Counted from the stretch's first letter, positions 8,725 through 18,108 are shown. The stretch: 64,000 bases of DNA from PALSA-612 sp963791225 (GCA_963791225.1 CAWBRV010000003.1:992001-1056000); one strand, 5' to 3'. Notes: generated by a model from the sequence alone, not told the origin. Translations and numbers: made by a program.

Positions 8725-10419
8725 ATGCGCACCGTGATCGCCCAGCACGACGTGCTTGTCGTCGGCGCCGGCCTCGCAGGCATGCGCGCCGCCATCGCCG
8801 CCCACGATGCCGGCGCGGACGTCGCGATCGTCTCCAAGCTGCATCCAACGCGCAGCCACTCGGGCGCGGCCGAGGGCGGGATCAACGCGGCGCTCGGCAA
8901 CAACGCCGACGACAGCCCCGAGTCGCACGCGTTCGACACCGTGAAGGGCTCGGACTACTTGGGCGACCAGGACGCCATCGAGGTCTTCGCGAACGAGGCG
9001 CCCGGCGATATCTACGAGCTCGAGCGCTGGGGTTGCATCTTCTCCCGCGACGAAAAGGGCCGGATCGCGCAGCGCCCGTTCGGAGCTGCGTCCTCCCCGC
9101 GCGCGATCTACTCCGCCGACATCACCGGGCATGTCCTACTCCAGGTCTGCTACGAGCAGCTGATGAAGCGGAACCTCCGAGTCTACGAGGAGTTTTTCGC
9201 CTGGAAGCTCGCTACGGATGGCGCTCGTTGCCGCGGCGTAATCGCCTGGGATCTACTCCGGGGGGGCCTGAATGGGATCGGAGCCAAGACCGTGATCCTC
9301 GCCACAGGCGGCGCGGGTCGGCTCTACTCCGGGACGACGAACGCGTACGCATGCACCGGGGACGGGGCGGCGATGGCGCTGCGGGTGGGCGTACCGCTCA
9401 AGGACGTCGAGTTCATGCAGTTTCACCCGACGACGCTTTTCCCGAGTGGGATCCTGATCACCGAGGGCTGCCGCGGCGAAGGCGGCACGCTCCTGAACGG
9501 CGAGGGCGAGCGCTTCATGGCCCGCTACGCGCCGCAGAAGCTTGAACTCGCCTCCCGGGACGTCGTCTCCCGCTCCGAGCAGACGGAGATCGACGAGGGC
9601 CGCGGCGTGAACGGCAGCGTGTTGCTCGACCTTCGCCACCTCGGCGCAGAGCGAATCGTCACGCGGCTACCGGGCACGCGTGAGGTCGCGATGACCTTCG
9701 TCGGGGTCGATCCGATCCACACCCCGATCCCCGTCCGACCCGGCGCCCATTACCACATGGGCGGTGTAGATACGGACGTCGACGGTCGGACGCCGCTCGA
9801 CGGCCTGTACGCGGCCGGCGAAGTGGCGTGCGTCTCGGTACACGGCTCGAACCGTCTCGGCGGGAACTCGCTGATGGAGACGATCACCTTCGGCCGGCGA
9901 GCCGGCACCGCGGCGGCGGACGAAGCGGGCCGAGAGCAGACGGCGCCCGGCGTGCCGGAGAGCGCCGAGCGCGATGCCGAGCGAGAACTCCGGGTGCTCC
10001 TCGACCGGACGGACGGCGAGCGACCCTGGCGGATACGCGAGGAGCTCGCCGCATCGATGCACGAGAACTTCGGGCTCTTCCGACGGGAGGAGCGAATGCG
10101 CTGTCAGGTCGAGGTGATCGCCGGACTTCGCGAGCGCTACGGCCGCGTGCTGATCGAGGACAAAGGGGATGTCTTCAACACCGACCTGACTCAGGCGCTG
10201 GAGCTGGGCGCGCTGCTCGACCTCGCCGCCTGCATGCTCGAGCCCGGCCTCGCCCGCCGCGAGAGCCGCGGCGCCCACTCGCGCCCGGACGACTTCCCAG
10301 ACCGCGACGACGAGCACTTCCTCAGGCACTCGATCGTGACCTGGGAGGACGGCGGCCCGAGGCTCGGCTGGAAGCCGGTCACGATCACGCGCTGGCAGCC
10401 GGCCGCGCGTACGTATTAA
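8725..10419 (+). CDS. sdhA: Succinate dehydrogenase/fumarate reductase flavoprotein subunit
   Basis: 564 residues. It oxidises succinate to fumarate in the TCA cycle, passing electrons through an iron-sulphur subunit to quinone. FAD-binding GAGLAGMRAA at the N-terminus, the covalent-FAD His in RSHSGAAEGGIN, the substrate loop HYHMGGVDTD, the Arg-bearing SRSEQTEIDEGRG, and GSNRLGGNSL are all in place. It stops shortly after the C-terminal helical domain. Unusually, no sdhB, sdhC or sdhD genes adjoin; gltA follows 105 bp downstream, so this may be a two-gene TCA transcript. ATG 8725 is used; GTG 8734 is an alternative. Confidence 0.93.
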   Translation: MRTVIAQHDVLVVGAGLAGMRAAIAAHDAGADVAIVSKLHPTRSHSGAAEGGINAALGNNADDSPESHAFDTVKGSDYLGDQDAIEVFANEAPGDIYELERWGCIFSRDEKGRIAQRPFGAASSPRAIYSADITGHVLLQVCYEQLMKRNLRVYEEFFAWKLATDGARCRGVIAWDLLRGGLNGIGAKTVILATGGAGRLYSGTTNAYACTGDGAAMALRVGVPLKDVEFMQFHPTTLFPSGILITEGCRGEGGTLLNGEGERFMARYAPQKLELASRDVVSRSEQTEIDEGRGVNGSVLLDLRHLGAERIVTRLPGTREVAMTFVGVDPIHTPIPVRPGAHYHMGGVDTDVDGRTPLDGLYAAGEVACVSVHGSNRLGGNSLMETITFGRRAGTAAADEAGREQTAPGVPESAERDAERELRVLLDRTDGERPWRIREELAASMHENFGLFRREERMRCQVEVIAGLRERYGRVLIEDKGDVFNTDLTQALELGALLDLAACMLEPGLARRESRGAHSRPDDFPDRDDEHFLRHSIVTWEDGGPRLGWKPVTITRWQPAARTY

Positions 10420-10524
10420 CCGCCACCTGAGTAGTTCTCCCCGGGGAGATCCGCGACCGCGCGGATGACGGTCGCGCGCGGCGGAGGCCACCTTTCCACA
10501 TTCCCGAGCGGAAGGAACCTCGAC

Positions 10525-11853
10525 ATGACCGAATCGCTCACCGTCACCGACAACCGCACCGGACGTGCCTACGAGATCCCGATCGAGGACGGCGCGATCC
10601 GCGCCCCTGCGCTCCGGCAGATCAAGCTCGACGAGGAGGACTTCGGCCTCCTGACCTACGACCCGGCCTTCCTCAACACCGCCTCGGTCCGCAGCGCGAT
10701 CACCTACATCGATGGCGACCGCGGCATCCTGCGGTATCGCGGTTATCCGATCGAGGAACTGGCGGAGCGCAGCACCTACCTCGAGACGGCGTACCTGCTC
10801 CTCTTCGGCGAGCTGCCGACGAACGAGGAGTTCGCCGGCTGGTCGCACGACGTCACCTACCACACCTTCCTGCACGAGAACGTGAAACGGCTGATGGAGG
10901 GCTTCCGCTACGACGCGCACCCGATGGGGATGCTGATCAGCGTTGTCGCCGCGCTCTCGACCTTCTATCCGGAAGCCGGGTCCGTCGACGATCCCGAGGT
11001 ACGGATGGCGCAGGTCGTTCGGCTCGTCGCCAAGGTGCCGACGATCGCAGCCTGGTCATACCGGCACAATCGCGGGCTGCCGTACGTCTACCCGGACAAC
11101 GACCTCGGCTTCACCGCCAACTTCCTCTCGATGATGTTCAAGATGGCCGAGCCGCGCTACCACACCGAGCCGGCGCTCGAGCGCGCGCTCGAGGTGCTAT
11201 TCGTCCTCCACGCCGACCACGAGCAGAACTGTTCCGCGAACGCGATGCGAGCGATCGGATCGAGCAAGGTCGATCCGTACAGCGCGCTCGCGGGGGCCGC
11301 AGCCGCCCTCTACGGGCCGCTGCACGGCGGGGCCAACGAGGCGGTACTGCGGATGCTCGCCGAGATCGATGACGTCAAACGCGTCCCCGAGTTCGTCGAG
11401 CGCGTGAAGGCAGGTGAGGGCAGGCTGATGGGCTTCGGCCACCGCGTCTACAAGAACTACGACCCGCGCGCGAAGATCATCAAGCAGGTCTCCGACGAGG
11501 TGTTCGAGGTGACCGGGCGCAACCCGCTCCTCGACATCGCGCTCGAGCTGGAGAAGATCGCGCTCGAGGACGACTACTTCGTCTCCCGGAAGCTGTACCC
11601 GAACGTCGACTTCTACTCGGGACTCATCTACCAGGCGCTCGGCCTTCCGACCACGATGTTCCCGGTCATGTTCGCCATCCCCCGAACGGCCGGCTGGCTC
11701 GCGCAGTGGCTCGAAGGCGTCGTCGACCCGGAGCAGAAGATCGCCCGACCGCGCCAGCTCTACGCGGGCGCCGAGGAGCGGCCCTACTTGCCGATTGACG
11801 AACGGCTCCGCTTCGCGAAGACGGCGTCGACGGCGGGCGGAAGGACGCCGTAA
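10525..11853 (+). CDS. gltA: Citrate synthase
   Basis: 442 residues; condenses oxaloacetate with acetyl-CoA. ATG 10525 is chosen since GGAAGGA stands 8 bases upstream; an earlier in-frame ATG (10465) would add unneeded sequence. Conserved type II citrate synthase signatures: HADHEQNCSANAMR, the His of PLHGGANE, the catalytic GFGHRVYKNYDPRA, and the Asp of YPNVDFYSGL. Length matches the hexameric bacterial type. It lies directly behind sdhA in the same direction. The mix of motifs rules out 2-methylcitrate synthase less firmly, but the N-terminal beta domain (residues 1-50) favours the true citrate synthase. Confidence 0.94.
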   Translation: MTESLTVTDNRTGRAYEIPIEDGAIRAPALRQIKLDEEDFGLLTYDPAFLNTASVRSAITYIDGDRGILRYRGYPIEELAERSTYLETAYLLLFGELPTNEEFAGWSHDVTYHTFLHENVKRLMEGFRYDAHPMGMLISVVAALSTFYPEAGSVDDPEVRMAQVVRLVAKVPTIAAWSYRHNRGLPYVYPDNDLGFTANFLSMMFKMAEPRYHTEPALERALEVLFVLHADHEQNCSANAMRAIGSSKVDPYSALAGAAAALYGPLHGGANEAVLRMLAEIDDVKRVPEFVERVKAGEGRLMGFGHRVYKNYDPRAKIIKQVSDEVFEVTGRNPLLDIALELEKIALEDDYFVSRKLYPNVDFYSGLIYQALGLPTTMFPVMFAIPRTAGWLAQWLEGVVDPEQKIARPRQLYAGAEERPYLPIDERLRFAKTASTAGGRTP

Positions 11854-12403
11854 GCGGAACCACTCGGCGTCGAAGCTGCTCGACCGAAGCATGCTCGGAC
11901 TTCCCGTGCGCACGCGCCTACGCGCGCGAGATTGGGCGGGGAGGGAGGGTAAACGCGCTCGCGGTTCGCTGCCGCGGGGTTGCTCGACCGAAGCAGACGA
12001 CTCGGCGCGCGCATCCACGACCTCAACCTCGGCCTAACCCCGCACCACCGCGTTCACGCTGTTGCGAAACCGATGGAGATCGACGAGTTGCTCAAACCAG
12101 GCACGTACCTGGAGCCGTTCGCACTACGCGCCGTCGGAATCACCCGTGAGAGTGAGAAGCTGATCGATCAAGCCCAAATGAGCTTCAACCGCATGGGGCT
12201 AACATGGCGCGCCGCCCAGACCGACCAACTGCTACGAGGGATCTAACTCAACGCCGCGCGGGCAAATAGAACACCAGGTTCTGTGGTCAGGCCGCGGGAG
12301 GCTCCCTGTGGTACGCGCGCTTCGAACAAACCGAAGGTGATCTGCTGTGCGTACTCTCCTGTTAGTCGACACTGGCAGGCCCGCCAAATCAAGGGGGTCA
12401 AAC
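11854..12403. other. Intergenic region with gene remnant
   Basis: Besides the remnant at 12073-12246, two copies of a short motif (tgctcgaccgaagca) lie at about 11877 and 11980, in direct orientation. Nothing else stands out. Confidence 0.5.
12073..12246 (+). pseudogene. C-terminal remnant of an ATPase/TPR regulator
   Basis: A 57-codon frame from ATG 12073. The stretch YLEPFALRAVGITRE and the end GLTWRAAQTDQLL resemble the extreme C-terminus of the large cyclase/ATPase/TPR regulators common in these genomes. No upstream domain is present, so this is read as a leftover of a deleted gene rather than a functional protein. A free-standing small protein is possible. Confidence 0.35.
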
Positions 12404-12757
12404 GTGCGTCTCACTCTCCTCTTCCTGCTCGCCGGTGCGCTTGCGCTCGCGGGTGTGGCTTCGGGAACGACCGCTGCGACGAAGCTAAACGGCACCGTTG
12501 GGCCAGGGTTCACGATCTCGCTCAAGAGCACGAGCGGCAAGCCGGTCAAGCAGCTCAAGGCGGGCAGTTACACGTTCGTGATTCATGACAAGGCGTCGAT
12601 CCACACCTTCTCCTTGAAGGGCCCGGGCATCTCGAAGACGCTCGCCAGCGCAACCTTCGTAGGCACGAAGTCAGTCACGCTCACAATCAAGAAAGGCACC
12701 TACACCTTCTACTGCGCCGTGCACCCAACGATGTCAGGAAAGTTCAAAGTCACCTAG
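12404..12757 (+). CDS. Secreted plastocyanin-like cupredoxin
   Basis: 117 residues from GTG 12404, which follows AAGGGGGTC. Residues 1-25 are a signal peptide (RLTLLFLLAGALALAGVASG). The mature domain is a short cupredoxin: the first copper ligand His lies in KASIHTFSLKG, and the Cys-x2-His-x2-Met set is in YCAVHPTMSGKF, giving a complete type 1 site. Such proteins shuttle electrons or hold copper outside the membrane. Stand-alone gene. Confidence 0.88.
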   Translation: MRLTLLFLLAGALALAGVASGTTAATKLNGTVGPGFTISLKSTSGKPVKQLKAGSYTFVIHDKASIHTFSLKGPGISKTLASATFVGTKSVTLTIKKGTYTFYCAVHPTMSGKFKVT

Positions 12758-12822
12758 AGGCGACCGGGGGGCCGAATACCGCGTCGCCGACCCGACGACC
12801 AGATCATCCACCGCGAAAGCTG

Positions 12823-12868
12823 GCAGGAAAGTGCGACAGCCTGTCGCGTTGTGGTGGAACCGCGACAC
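12823..12868. repeat. Palindromic dispersed repeat, copy B
   Basis: Contains gtgcgacagcctgtcgcg and, after gtggtggaac, cgcgaca, so that tgtcgcg can pair with cgcgaca across the tggtggaa loop. The same layout occurs at 20611-20648, and a looser version at 3195-3222. Confidence 0.55.
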
Positions 12869-12958
12869 CGGAGTCACCGGGGAGTGGTTTTCTCGTCGGT
12901 CGGGCGGGATGACACTCGACCACATCGGAGACCCGTCCCGAGGTGCGAGAATCGCGTC

Positions 12959-13504
12959 ATGCCCGAAGCACAGCTCGAGGACTTCGGATCGGGGCTCACG
13001 CCCGTGACCCAGGGCTGGTTCGTCGTCAACGTGCGCGACGCCGAGTGGTGGAACTCGGAGAGGAGGGGCGCGAGGTGTGGCTTCGAGAACGAGTACGGCG
13101 ATGCGCCGGTCGAGTTCGCCCAGCTCGGGATCAACGTCACCGTCCTGGAGCCGGGACAGTGGAGCCTCTACCACGCCGAGTCGAACCAGGAGGCGTTCCT
13201 CGTCCTTTCAGGGGAGTGCGCGCTGCTCGTCGAGGACGAGGAGCGACGCCTGCGGCCCTGGGACCTTTTCCACTCTCCTCCGTGGACCGAGCACGCCTTC
13301 GTGGGCGCGGGCGAGGGGCCGTGTGTGATCCTGATGGTCGGTTCGCGCTCAGGTCCGGAAGTGCACTACCCGGTGTCGGAGCTCGCGGCGCGCTACGGCG
13401 CGAGCGTGGCCGAGGAGACCTCCGACTGGAGGCAGGCGTACGCGACGGTTGAGCGGTTCCGGCGAGAGCGGCCGCCGAACTGGGCTCGTCTGCCCTGGGC
13501 GTAA
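12959..13504 (+). CDS. Cupin-domain protein
   Basis: 181 residues. The central part is a single cupin barrel: VLEPGQWSLYHAESNQEAFLV then GECALLVEDEERRLRPWDLF and PPWTEHAF, carrying the His/Glu and His positions of cupin motifs 1 and 2. The N-terminal 45 residues (GWFVVNVRDAEWW) are typical of a family of single-domain actinobacterial cupins of unknown substrate. No neighbour clarifies its role; metal binding is inferred from the fold only. Confidence 0.75.
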   Translation: MPEAQLEDFGSGLTPVTQGWFVVNVRDAEWWNSERRGARCGFENEYGDAPVEFAQLGINVTVLEPGQWSLYHAESNQEAFLVLSGECALLVEDEERRLRPWDLFHSPPWTEHAFVGAGEGPCVILMVGSRSGPEVHYPVSELAARYGASVAEETSDWRQAYATVERFRRERPPNWARLPWA

Positions 13505-13684
13505 CTCCCTTCAGGACCATGCCATCGATGTCGCTGCTCAGCTGCATCTTCGAACGTGCCCGCCGGTAGTTCCGGGGTCGTCACGGAATGCCCATGACAT
13601 GGTGGCTGCCGCGAGCATTCGAGACCCGCAGACCTGAGTTGACGCGTCGACATGCGCAGTACCCGGACAGGTAGAACGGGCTGC

Positions 13685-14572
13685 ATGGCGTCGCGGTCGG
13701 TCCGCCTCTCGAGTCCGGAACGTGTCCTGTTCCCCGATGTGGGGATCACGAAAGGGGATGTGTTCGAGTACTACCGTGCGATCGCGCCGGTGCTCGTCCC
13801 GCATCTGCGCAACCGGCCGTTCACGATGAAGCGCTCGCCCTACGGCGTGGGCGGGGAGGCGTACTTCCAGAAGCAGGCGCCGAAGGGGATGCCTTCCTGG
13901 ATTCCGACGCGCACCTTTCGTACCTACCCGCGCGAGGGCGGGTGGCGGCTCGTCGACTTCCCGCTCGTCAATTCGCCGGAGGCGGTGCTGTGGATGGTGC
14001 AGATGAACTGCATCGACATGAACGCTTGGTATTCGCGCGTGGACAAGCCGCACCGCCCGGACTTCGTGCTTTTCGACCTCGACCCGCCCGACGGCGGCTT
14101 CGCGCTCGCGATCCGTGTCGCTCACCTGATCCGCGAGGAGCTCGAGCGGCTCGAGCTCGAGTCCTACGTGAAGACGAGCGGCGCCGACGGGATTCACGTT
14201 CTCGTCCCGATTGCGCGCCGGGCGACCTTCGAACAGACCTACGCGTTCGCGGAGCGGGTGGCGCGCGGGCTCGAGGAGCGGCACCCAGGGCTGGTCACGA
14301 CTGAATGGCTGAAGCGCAAGCGCGAGGGCGTGCTCGTCGACCACCGTCAGAACGCGCGGGGGAAGACGATCGCGTCGGTCTACTCAGTGCGACCGAAGCC
14401 GGACGCGCCGGTCTCGACGCCGCTTCACTGGCACGAGCTAACGGAAGACGTGACGCCGGGCCGCTTCGGGATGCGCGAGACGCTCGAGCGGGTCGAACAG
14501 CACGGCGATCTGTTCGAGCCGGTGCTCGCGGGCGGCCAGGCACTCGGACGTGCGCTGAAGCAGTTGCGCTAG
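13685..14572 (+). CDS. LigD-type polymerase/primase domain protein
   Basis: 295 residues, equal to the stand-alone polymerase module of the bacterial end-joining protein LigD (archaeo-eukaryotic primase fold). Visible: LSSPERVLFPDVGITK at the start, the metal-binding DxD in FDLDPPDG, and the SGADGIHVLVP motif. ATG 13685 is used; an upstream in-frame ATG adds 11 residues without family likeness. There is no ligase or nuclease domain fused to it, and no Ku gene nearby. In other genomes such proteins work in NHEJ or fill gaps. The next gene starts on its stop codon. Confidence 0.88.
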   Translation: MASRSVRLSSPERVLFPDVGITKGDVFEYYRAIAPVLVPHLRNRPFTMKRSPYGVGGEAYFQKQAPKGMPSWIPTRTFRTYPREGGWRLVDFPLVNSPEAVLWMVQMNCIDMNAWYSRVDKPHRPDFVLFDLDPPDGGFALAIRVAHLIREELERLELESYVKTSGADGIHVLVPIARRATFEQTYAFAERVARGLEERHPGLVTTEWLKRKREGVLVDHRQNARGKTIASVYSVRPKPDAPVSTPLHWHELTEDVTPGRFGMRETLERVEQHGDLFEPVLAGGQALGRALKQLR

Positions 14573-15540
14573 TGGCGCACCACCCTGTGGGCCGAACCGA
14601 TTTGACGATTCGTTCAATCACTGGACCGGAGGAGCCCGATCTCTTCTGCCGCCTGTCCTATGTGCTCGACGGCGAGCTGGCGGAAGACCTGGCGGCTGGT
14701 CGTCGCCGGCCGGAGTGGATGTGGGTCGCTTTGCACGGCGATCGCCTGGCCGCTCGGGCTGCTTGGTGGGGCCGCGATCAGAACAGTGACCCGCTCGTGC
14801 TGGACGTTTTTGACATCAACGACGACAGCGACGATCCCGGGCGCATCGACATCGGCGTGAGGTTGCTCGAAACCGCCATCGCCGAGGTCATCTCCTCCGA
14901 TGTTCGGCCTCCCGACTACATCCGTTTCATCCCACCGGACTGGCGCGACAACGACAACGCTCGCCGGATCGTCGAGGACCGAATGGCGGCGCTCGAGCAG
15001 GTCGGTGCGCGACTTCTCGTCGAACGTCTGCGGCTGGAGTGGCGATCCGGGACGCCGATTCCCGCTCCAAGCGCCCGCCTTGCGTTCAGACCGGTCACCG
15101 ACCGCGCCGAGCTCGTCGAGCTGATGACCCTGGTCCTCGACGGAACCCTCGATGCCCACAGCCGCGAAGCTCTTGGCCGACGCTCGGCCGGGCAAGCGGC
15201 GGCCGAACAGTATGACGGCGAGTTCATGAGCTATTCCAGCCCGCGCGACTGGTGGCGTGTTGCGACGCTTCCGGATAGCGAATCCGTCGGGTTCGTCATC
15301 CCGGCACGCAACGACTACAACCCGATCATCGCCCACCTCGGCGTTCTGCGCCAGCACCGAGGACGAGGCTACGTCGACCACCTCCTCGCCGAGGGCACCC
15401 GCATCCTCGCTGGGAACAACGCCCTGCGCATCCGCGCGAGCACCGATCTCGCCAACGTCCCGATGGCCGACGCGTTCCAACGAGCCGGCTACGCCGTCTA
15501 CCAGCGCCAGATCGACATGACCTGGGCTCGGGAGCGTTGA
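14572..15540 (+). CDS. GNAT-family N-acetyltransferase
   Basis: 322 residues. GTG 14572 overlaps the stop of the LigD-like gene (TAGTG), suggesting coupling; GTG 14587 is an alternative. The C-terminal half has the GNAT acetyl-CoA site: IAHLGVLRQHRGRGYVDHLL (motif A with RxxGRG), then DLANVPMADAFQRAGY. The N-terminal ~170 residues look like a second, degenerate GNAT fold. Substrate unknown. Confidence 0.8.
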   Translation: MAHHPVGRTDLTIRSITGPEEPDLFCRLSYVLDGELAEDLAAGRRRPEWMWVALHGDRLAARAAWWGRDQNSDPLVLDVFDINDDSDDPGRIDIGVRLLETAIAEVISSDVRPPDYIRFIPPDWRDNDNARRIVEDRMAALEQVGARLLVERLRLEWRSGTPIPAPSARLAFRPVTDRAELVELMTLVLDGTLDAHSREALGRRSAGQAAAEQYDGEFMSYSSPRDWWRVATLPDSESVGFVIPARNDYNPIIAHLGVLRQHRGRGYVDHLLAEGTRILAGNNALRIRASTDLANVPMADAFQRAGYAVYQRQIDMTWARER

Positions 15541-15579
15541 TCGCGGGATCTCGGATAAGGTCGGAACAGGTTGGCTGCT

Positions 15580-16209
15580 GTGAGCTATCGGGTTGCGAAT
15601 GTCGCTGGGCTGCAGGACATCGCCTATCGCCAGGACACGCGCATGCGGCCAGTGCGCCACCACCTCGGTATCACCGCGTTCGGGACGAACGGGTGGACGG
15701 CGGCCAACGAGGGCGACCGGCTGATGCCCGAGCACCGGGAAGATGACGGCAGGGAGGAGCTCTACATCGTCCTCCGCGGCCGCGCGCGGTTCGAGATCGA
15801 CGGCGACACTGTGGACGCGCCCCAGGGCATGCTCGTGTTCGTCCGGCCGGAGGGAAACCGGACGGCGTTTGCCGAGGAGGCGGGGACGACGGTGCTTGCG
15901 ATTGGCAGTACGGTTGGGCAGCCTTACGAGGTCAGCGGCTGGGAGGTGTGGGCGGAGTTCCAGCCCGCCTACGAGGCTGGCGACTATGACGTGGTGATCG
16001 ACCGCCGCGAGACGCTCGAGTCGAGTGGATACGCCTCACTGCTCTACAACCTCGCCTGCTGCGAGGCTCTGTCCGGCCGCACCGAGGACGCGATGGCTCA
16101 CCTTCGGGTCGCTTTCGAGGGGCAGCCGAGCCTGCGTGACCTTGCGAAGGAGGACAGCGACCTTGACCCGCTTCGGAACGAGCCGGCGTTTCGGGAGCTC
16201 GTCGGCTAG
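15580..16209 (+). CDS. Cupin protein with TPR-like tail
   Basis: 209 residues from GTG 15580 (TTG 15571 is possible). Residues ~20-115 are a cupin with REELYIVLRGRARFEIDG and APQGMLVFVRPEGNR. Residues ~125-205 form a helical tail with LYNLACCEALSGRTEDAM and ending DPLRNEPAFRELVG, the usual last repeat of TPR proteins. This cupin-plus-tail arrangement is seen in actinobacterial proteins of unknown role. No operon partner is evident. Confidence 0.78.
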   Translation: MSYRVANVAGLQDIAYRQDTRMRPVRHHLGITAFGTNGWTAANEGDRLMPEHREDDGREELYIVLRGRARFEIDGDTVDAPQGMLVFVRPEGNRTAFAEEAGTTVLAIGSTVGQPYEVSGWEVWAEFQPAYEAGDYDVVIDRRETLESSGYASLLYNLACCEALSGRTEDAMAHLRVAFEGQPSLRDLAKEDSDLDPLRNEPAFRELVG

Positions 16210-16265
16210 ACGGTTGTGCCCGACGGGGAGCTCGCTGCGGCCGAGAGGCGCGTTGGGGCGGTGAT

Positions 16266-17198
16266 GTGAGCGAGCCGCAATCAGTTGCGCTGGTCGCGGG
16301 CGCTACTCGCGGAGCCGGCCGCGCGATCGCCGTCGAGCTTGCCCGCGCGGGTTTCTACGTCTACGCGACCGGACGGAGCAGTCGGACGGCCGGGCTGTCT
16401 GAGATGGGCAGACCTGAGACGATCGAGGAGACTGGAGACCTGATTGCGGCCGCGGGAGACATGGGCACGGCGCTCGTGGTCGATCACGAAGACCCTGCGT
16501 CGGTTGCCGAACTGGTCGCGGGCATCGAGCGCGAGCAGGGCCGACTCGATCTGCTGGTGAACGACATCTTCGGCGGTGACAGGTACATGGAATGGGAAAA
16601 GCCGCTGTGGGAGCACGACTGGACCGGCGGGCTGCGGATGCTGCAGATGGGCGTGCATACGCACCTGATCACGTGCCGCGCCGCGATCCCGCTCATGTTG
16701 CGCACCGCCGAGGCTCAGCGAAGCCAGGGGCTCGTGGTGGAGATGACCGACGGCACCTCGGAGGCGAATGCCGAGTTCCGGCGGAACGTGGGCTTCTACT
16801 ACGACCTCGTCAAGGCCAACGTCGGGCGGATCGTCAAGGGCCTGAGCGCCGAGCTTGAAGACAGTCCCGTGACGGCCGTCGGTGTCACTCCCGGCTGGCT
16901 GCGCTCGGAGAAGATGCTGGAGAACTTCGGCGTCAGCGAGGCCAACTGGCGCGATGCCTTGAAAGAGCGCCCTGGATTCGGGATCTCCGAGTCGCCTACC
17001 TATGTGGCCAGAGGCGTTGCTGCGCTCGCCCGCGCCGGCGACGCCGGCCGCTGGGCCGGCACTATCGTCAGCGCGCGCCAACTCGCGGACGCCTACGGAG
17101 TCACCGACACCGACGGCAGCCGTCCCGACTGCTGGGGCTACCTCACCGCCTACGGGTGGGAGCAGGACGACGGCCGCGGCATTGACGAGTTTCGGTGA
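16266..17198 (+). CDS. Short-chain dehydrogenase/reductase
   Basis: 310 residues. N-terminal NAD(P)-binding ALVAGATRGAGRAIA, the acidic turn DHEDPAS, and LDLLVNDIFGGD where the family usually has NNAG. The catalytic Tyr-x3-Lys is YDLVK. The catalytic Ser position is occupied by VVEMTDGTS. After the Rossmann core there is a C-terminal extension (from about residue 215) typical of one actinobacterial subgroup. Cofactor preference is probably NADP(H), given the Arg-rich RSSRT after beta 2. Substrate unknown. Confidence 0.87.
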   Translation: MSEPQSVALVAGATRGAGRAIAVELARAGFYVYATGRSSRTAGLSEMGRPETIEETGDLIAAAGDMGTALVVDHEDPASVAELVAGIEREQGRLDLLVNDIFGGDRYMEWEKPLWEHDWTGGLRMLQMGVHTHLITCRAAIPLMLRTAEAQRSQGLVVEMTDGTSEANAEFRRNVGFYYDLVKANVGRIVKGLSAELEDSPVTAVGVTPGWLRSEKMLENFGVSEANWRDALKERPGFGISESPTYVARGVAALARAGDAGRWAGTIVSARQLADAYGVTDTDGSRPDCWGYLTAYGWEQDDGRGIDEFR

Positions 17199-17266
17199 AA
17201 CGCCGCCTTTTTGCGTGACTGGGCGCGCGCTAGCACGAATGTGGTTGGGGATGCGAGCATGTCCTG

Positions 17267-17572
17267 GTGGAATTCGCAGACCTCAGCCGGTTGGCGGCTG
17301 AGCTCGATGGTGTCGTCGAGCGTCGCCGCGACGGCCTGCTCGACTGGCGCTACCGCGGACGTTTGGTCGCCCGGCAACTCGATGACAGCCACATCGTTAT
17401 CCGCGCGTCGTTCGACTTCCGTGACTTCCTGCTCCAATCGTTCCCGGACACGTTCTCGGTGCCGCCCCGATTCGCCAAGCACATGATGATCGTCGCCGAC
17501 CTCGAAGACGGCAACGCTGACGCTGTGGAAGACGCCGTCATCGGCGCCTGGGAGTTGCAGTCCGGCAAGTAG
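17267..17572 (+). CDS. MmcQ/YjbR-like protein
   Basis: 101 residues from GTG 17267. The order of conserved features (WRYRGRLVARQLDDSHIVI, then FRDFLLQSFPDTFSVPPRF, then MMIVADLEDGN) fits the small YjbR/MmcQ fold, proposed to bind DNA. No catalytic residues are known in the family. It stands between an SDR gene and the convergent ANTAR gene (24-bp gap). Confidence 0.55.
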   Translation: MEFADLSRLAAELDGVVERRRDGLLDWRYRGRLVARQLDDSHIVIRASFDFRDFLLQSFPDTFSVPPRFAKHMMIVADLEDGNADAVEDAVIGAWELQSGK

Positions 17573-17595
17573 TGACGGGGTTCTCCGAGAGGGCG

Positions 17596-18108
17596 CTAGG
17601 AGTCCCGCCTGCCCATCAGGATCGCTTCGGCTTCTGTCGGGGCGGTGGCGATCGTTGCAGCGAGGTCGTGTACCTTGGCGCCCCGGTTGCGTGCGGTCTG
17701 GCGGAGCACATCGAAGGCCTGATCGACGCTGAGGTTGAGCGCGCGGGCGAGAATACCTTTCGCCTGTTCGATCACGATCCGCGAGTTGAGCGCCGTCTCG
17801 AGCTGCGCGACCCGTTCCAGCAAGAAAGCATTCGAGTCTTCGAGGCGCTCCTTCGACGGGTGCAGAAGCGTGAACTGGCGCTCGTCGAAGTGGAGGAGCA
17901 GGGCGTCGACCCGCTCGGCCTCTAGCCACGTGCCGAGTCTGTTGAACAGCTCGATCAGTAATGCCGCAAGGTCGCCGAGCTCGACCTCGATTTGCCATGA
18001 GCCGTCCTGCTGGACGACGTCGGTCTTGTAGTCGGCGAGCAGCAGCAGGCGAAGCGATTCGGCGTGCGCGCGGGAACCGTTCTGGATGCGGAGTGTGGTG
18101 CCCTCCAT
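17596..18108 (-). CDS. ANTAR-domain transcription antitermination regulator
   Basis: 170 residues; ATG 18108 follows GGAGGAGAGAAGG. The C-terminal ~60 residues are an ANTAR domain (LNSRIVIEQAKGILARALNL and DQAFDVLRQTARNRG), which binds paired RNA hairpins to prevent termination. The N-terminal ~100 residues are an uncharacterised alpha/beta region with a coiled stretch (DSNAFLLERVAQLETAL), in place of the GAF or response-regulator domain usually found. Transcribed away from the RsbW-like gene at 18851. Confidence 0.85.
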   Translation of the reverse strand: MEGTTLRIQNGSRAHAESLRLLLLADYKTDVVQQDGSWQIEVELGDLAALLIELFNRLGTWLEAERVDALLLHFDERQFTLLHPSKERLEDSNAFLLERVAQLETALNSRIVIEQAKGILARALNLSVDQAFDVLRQTARNRGAKVHDLAATIATAPTEAEAILMGRRDS

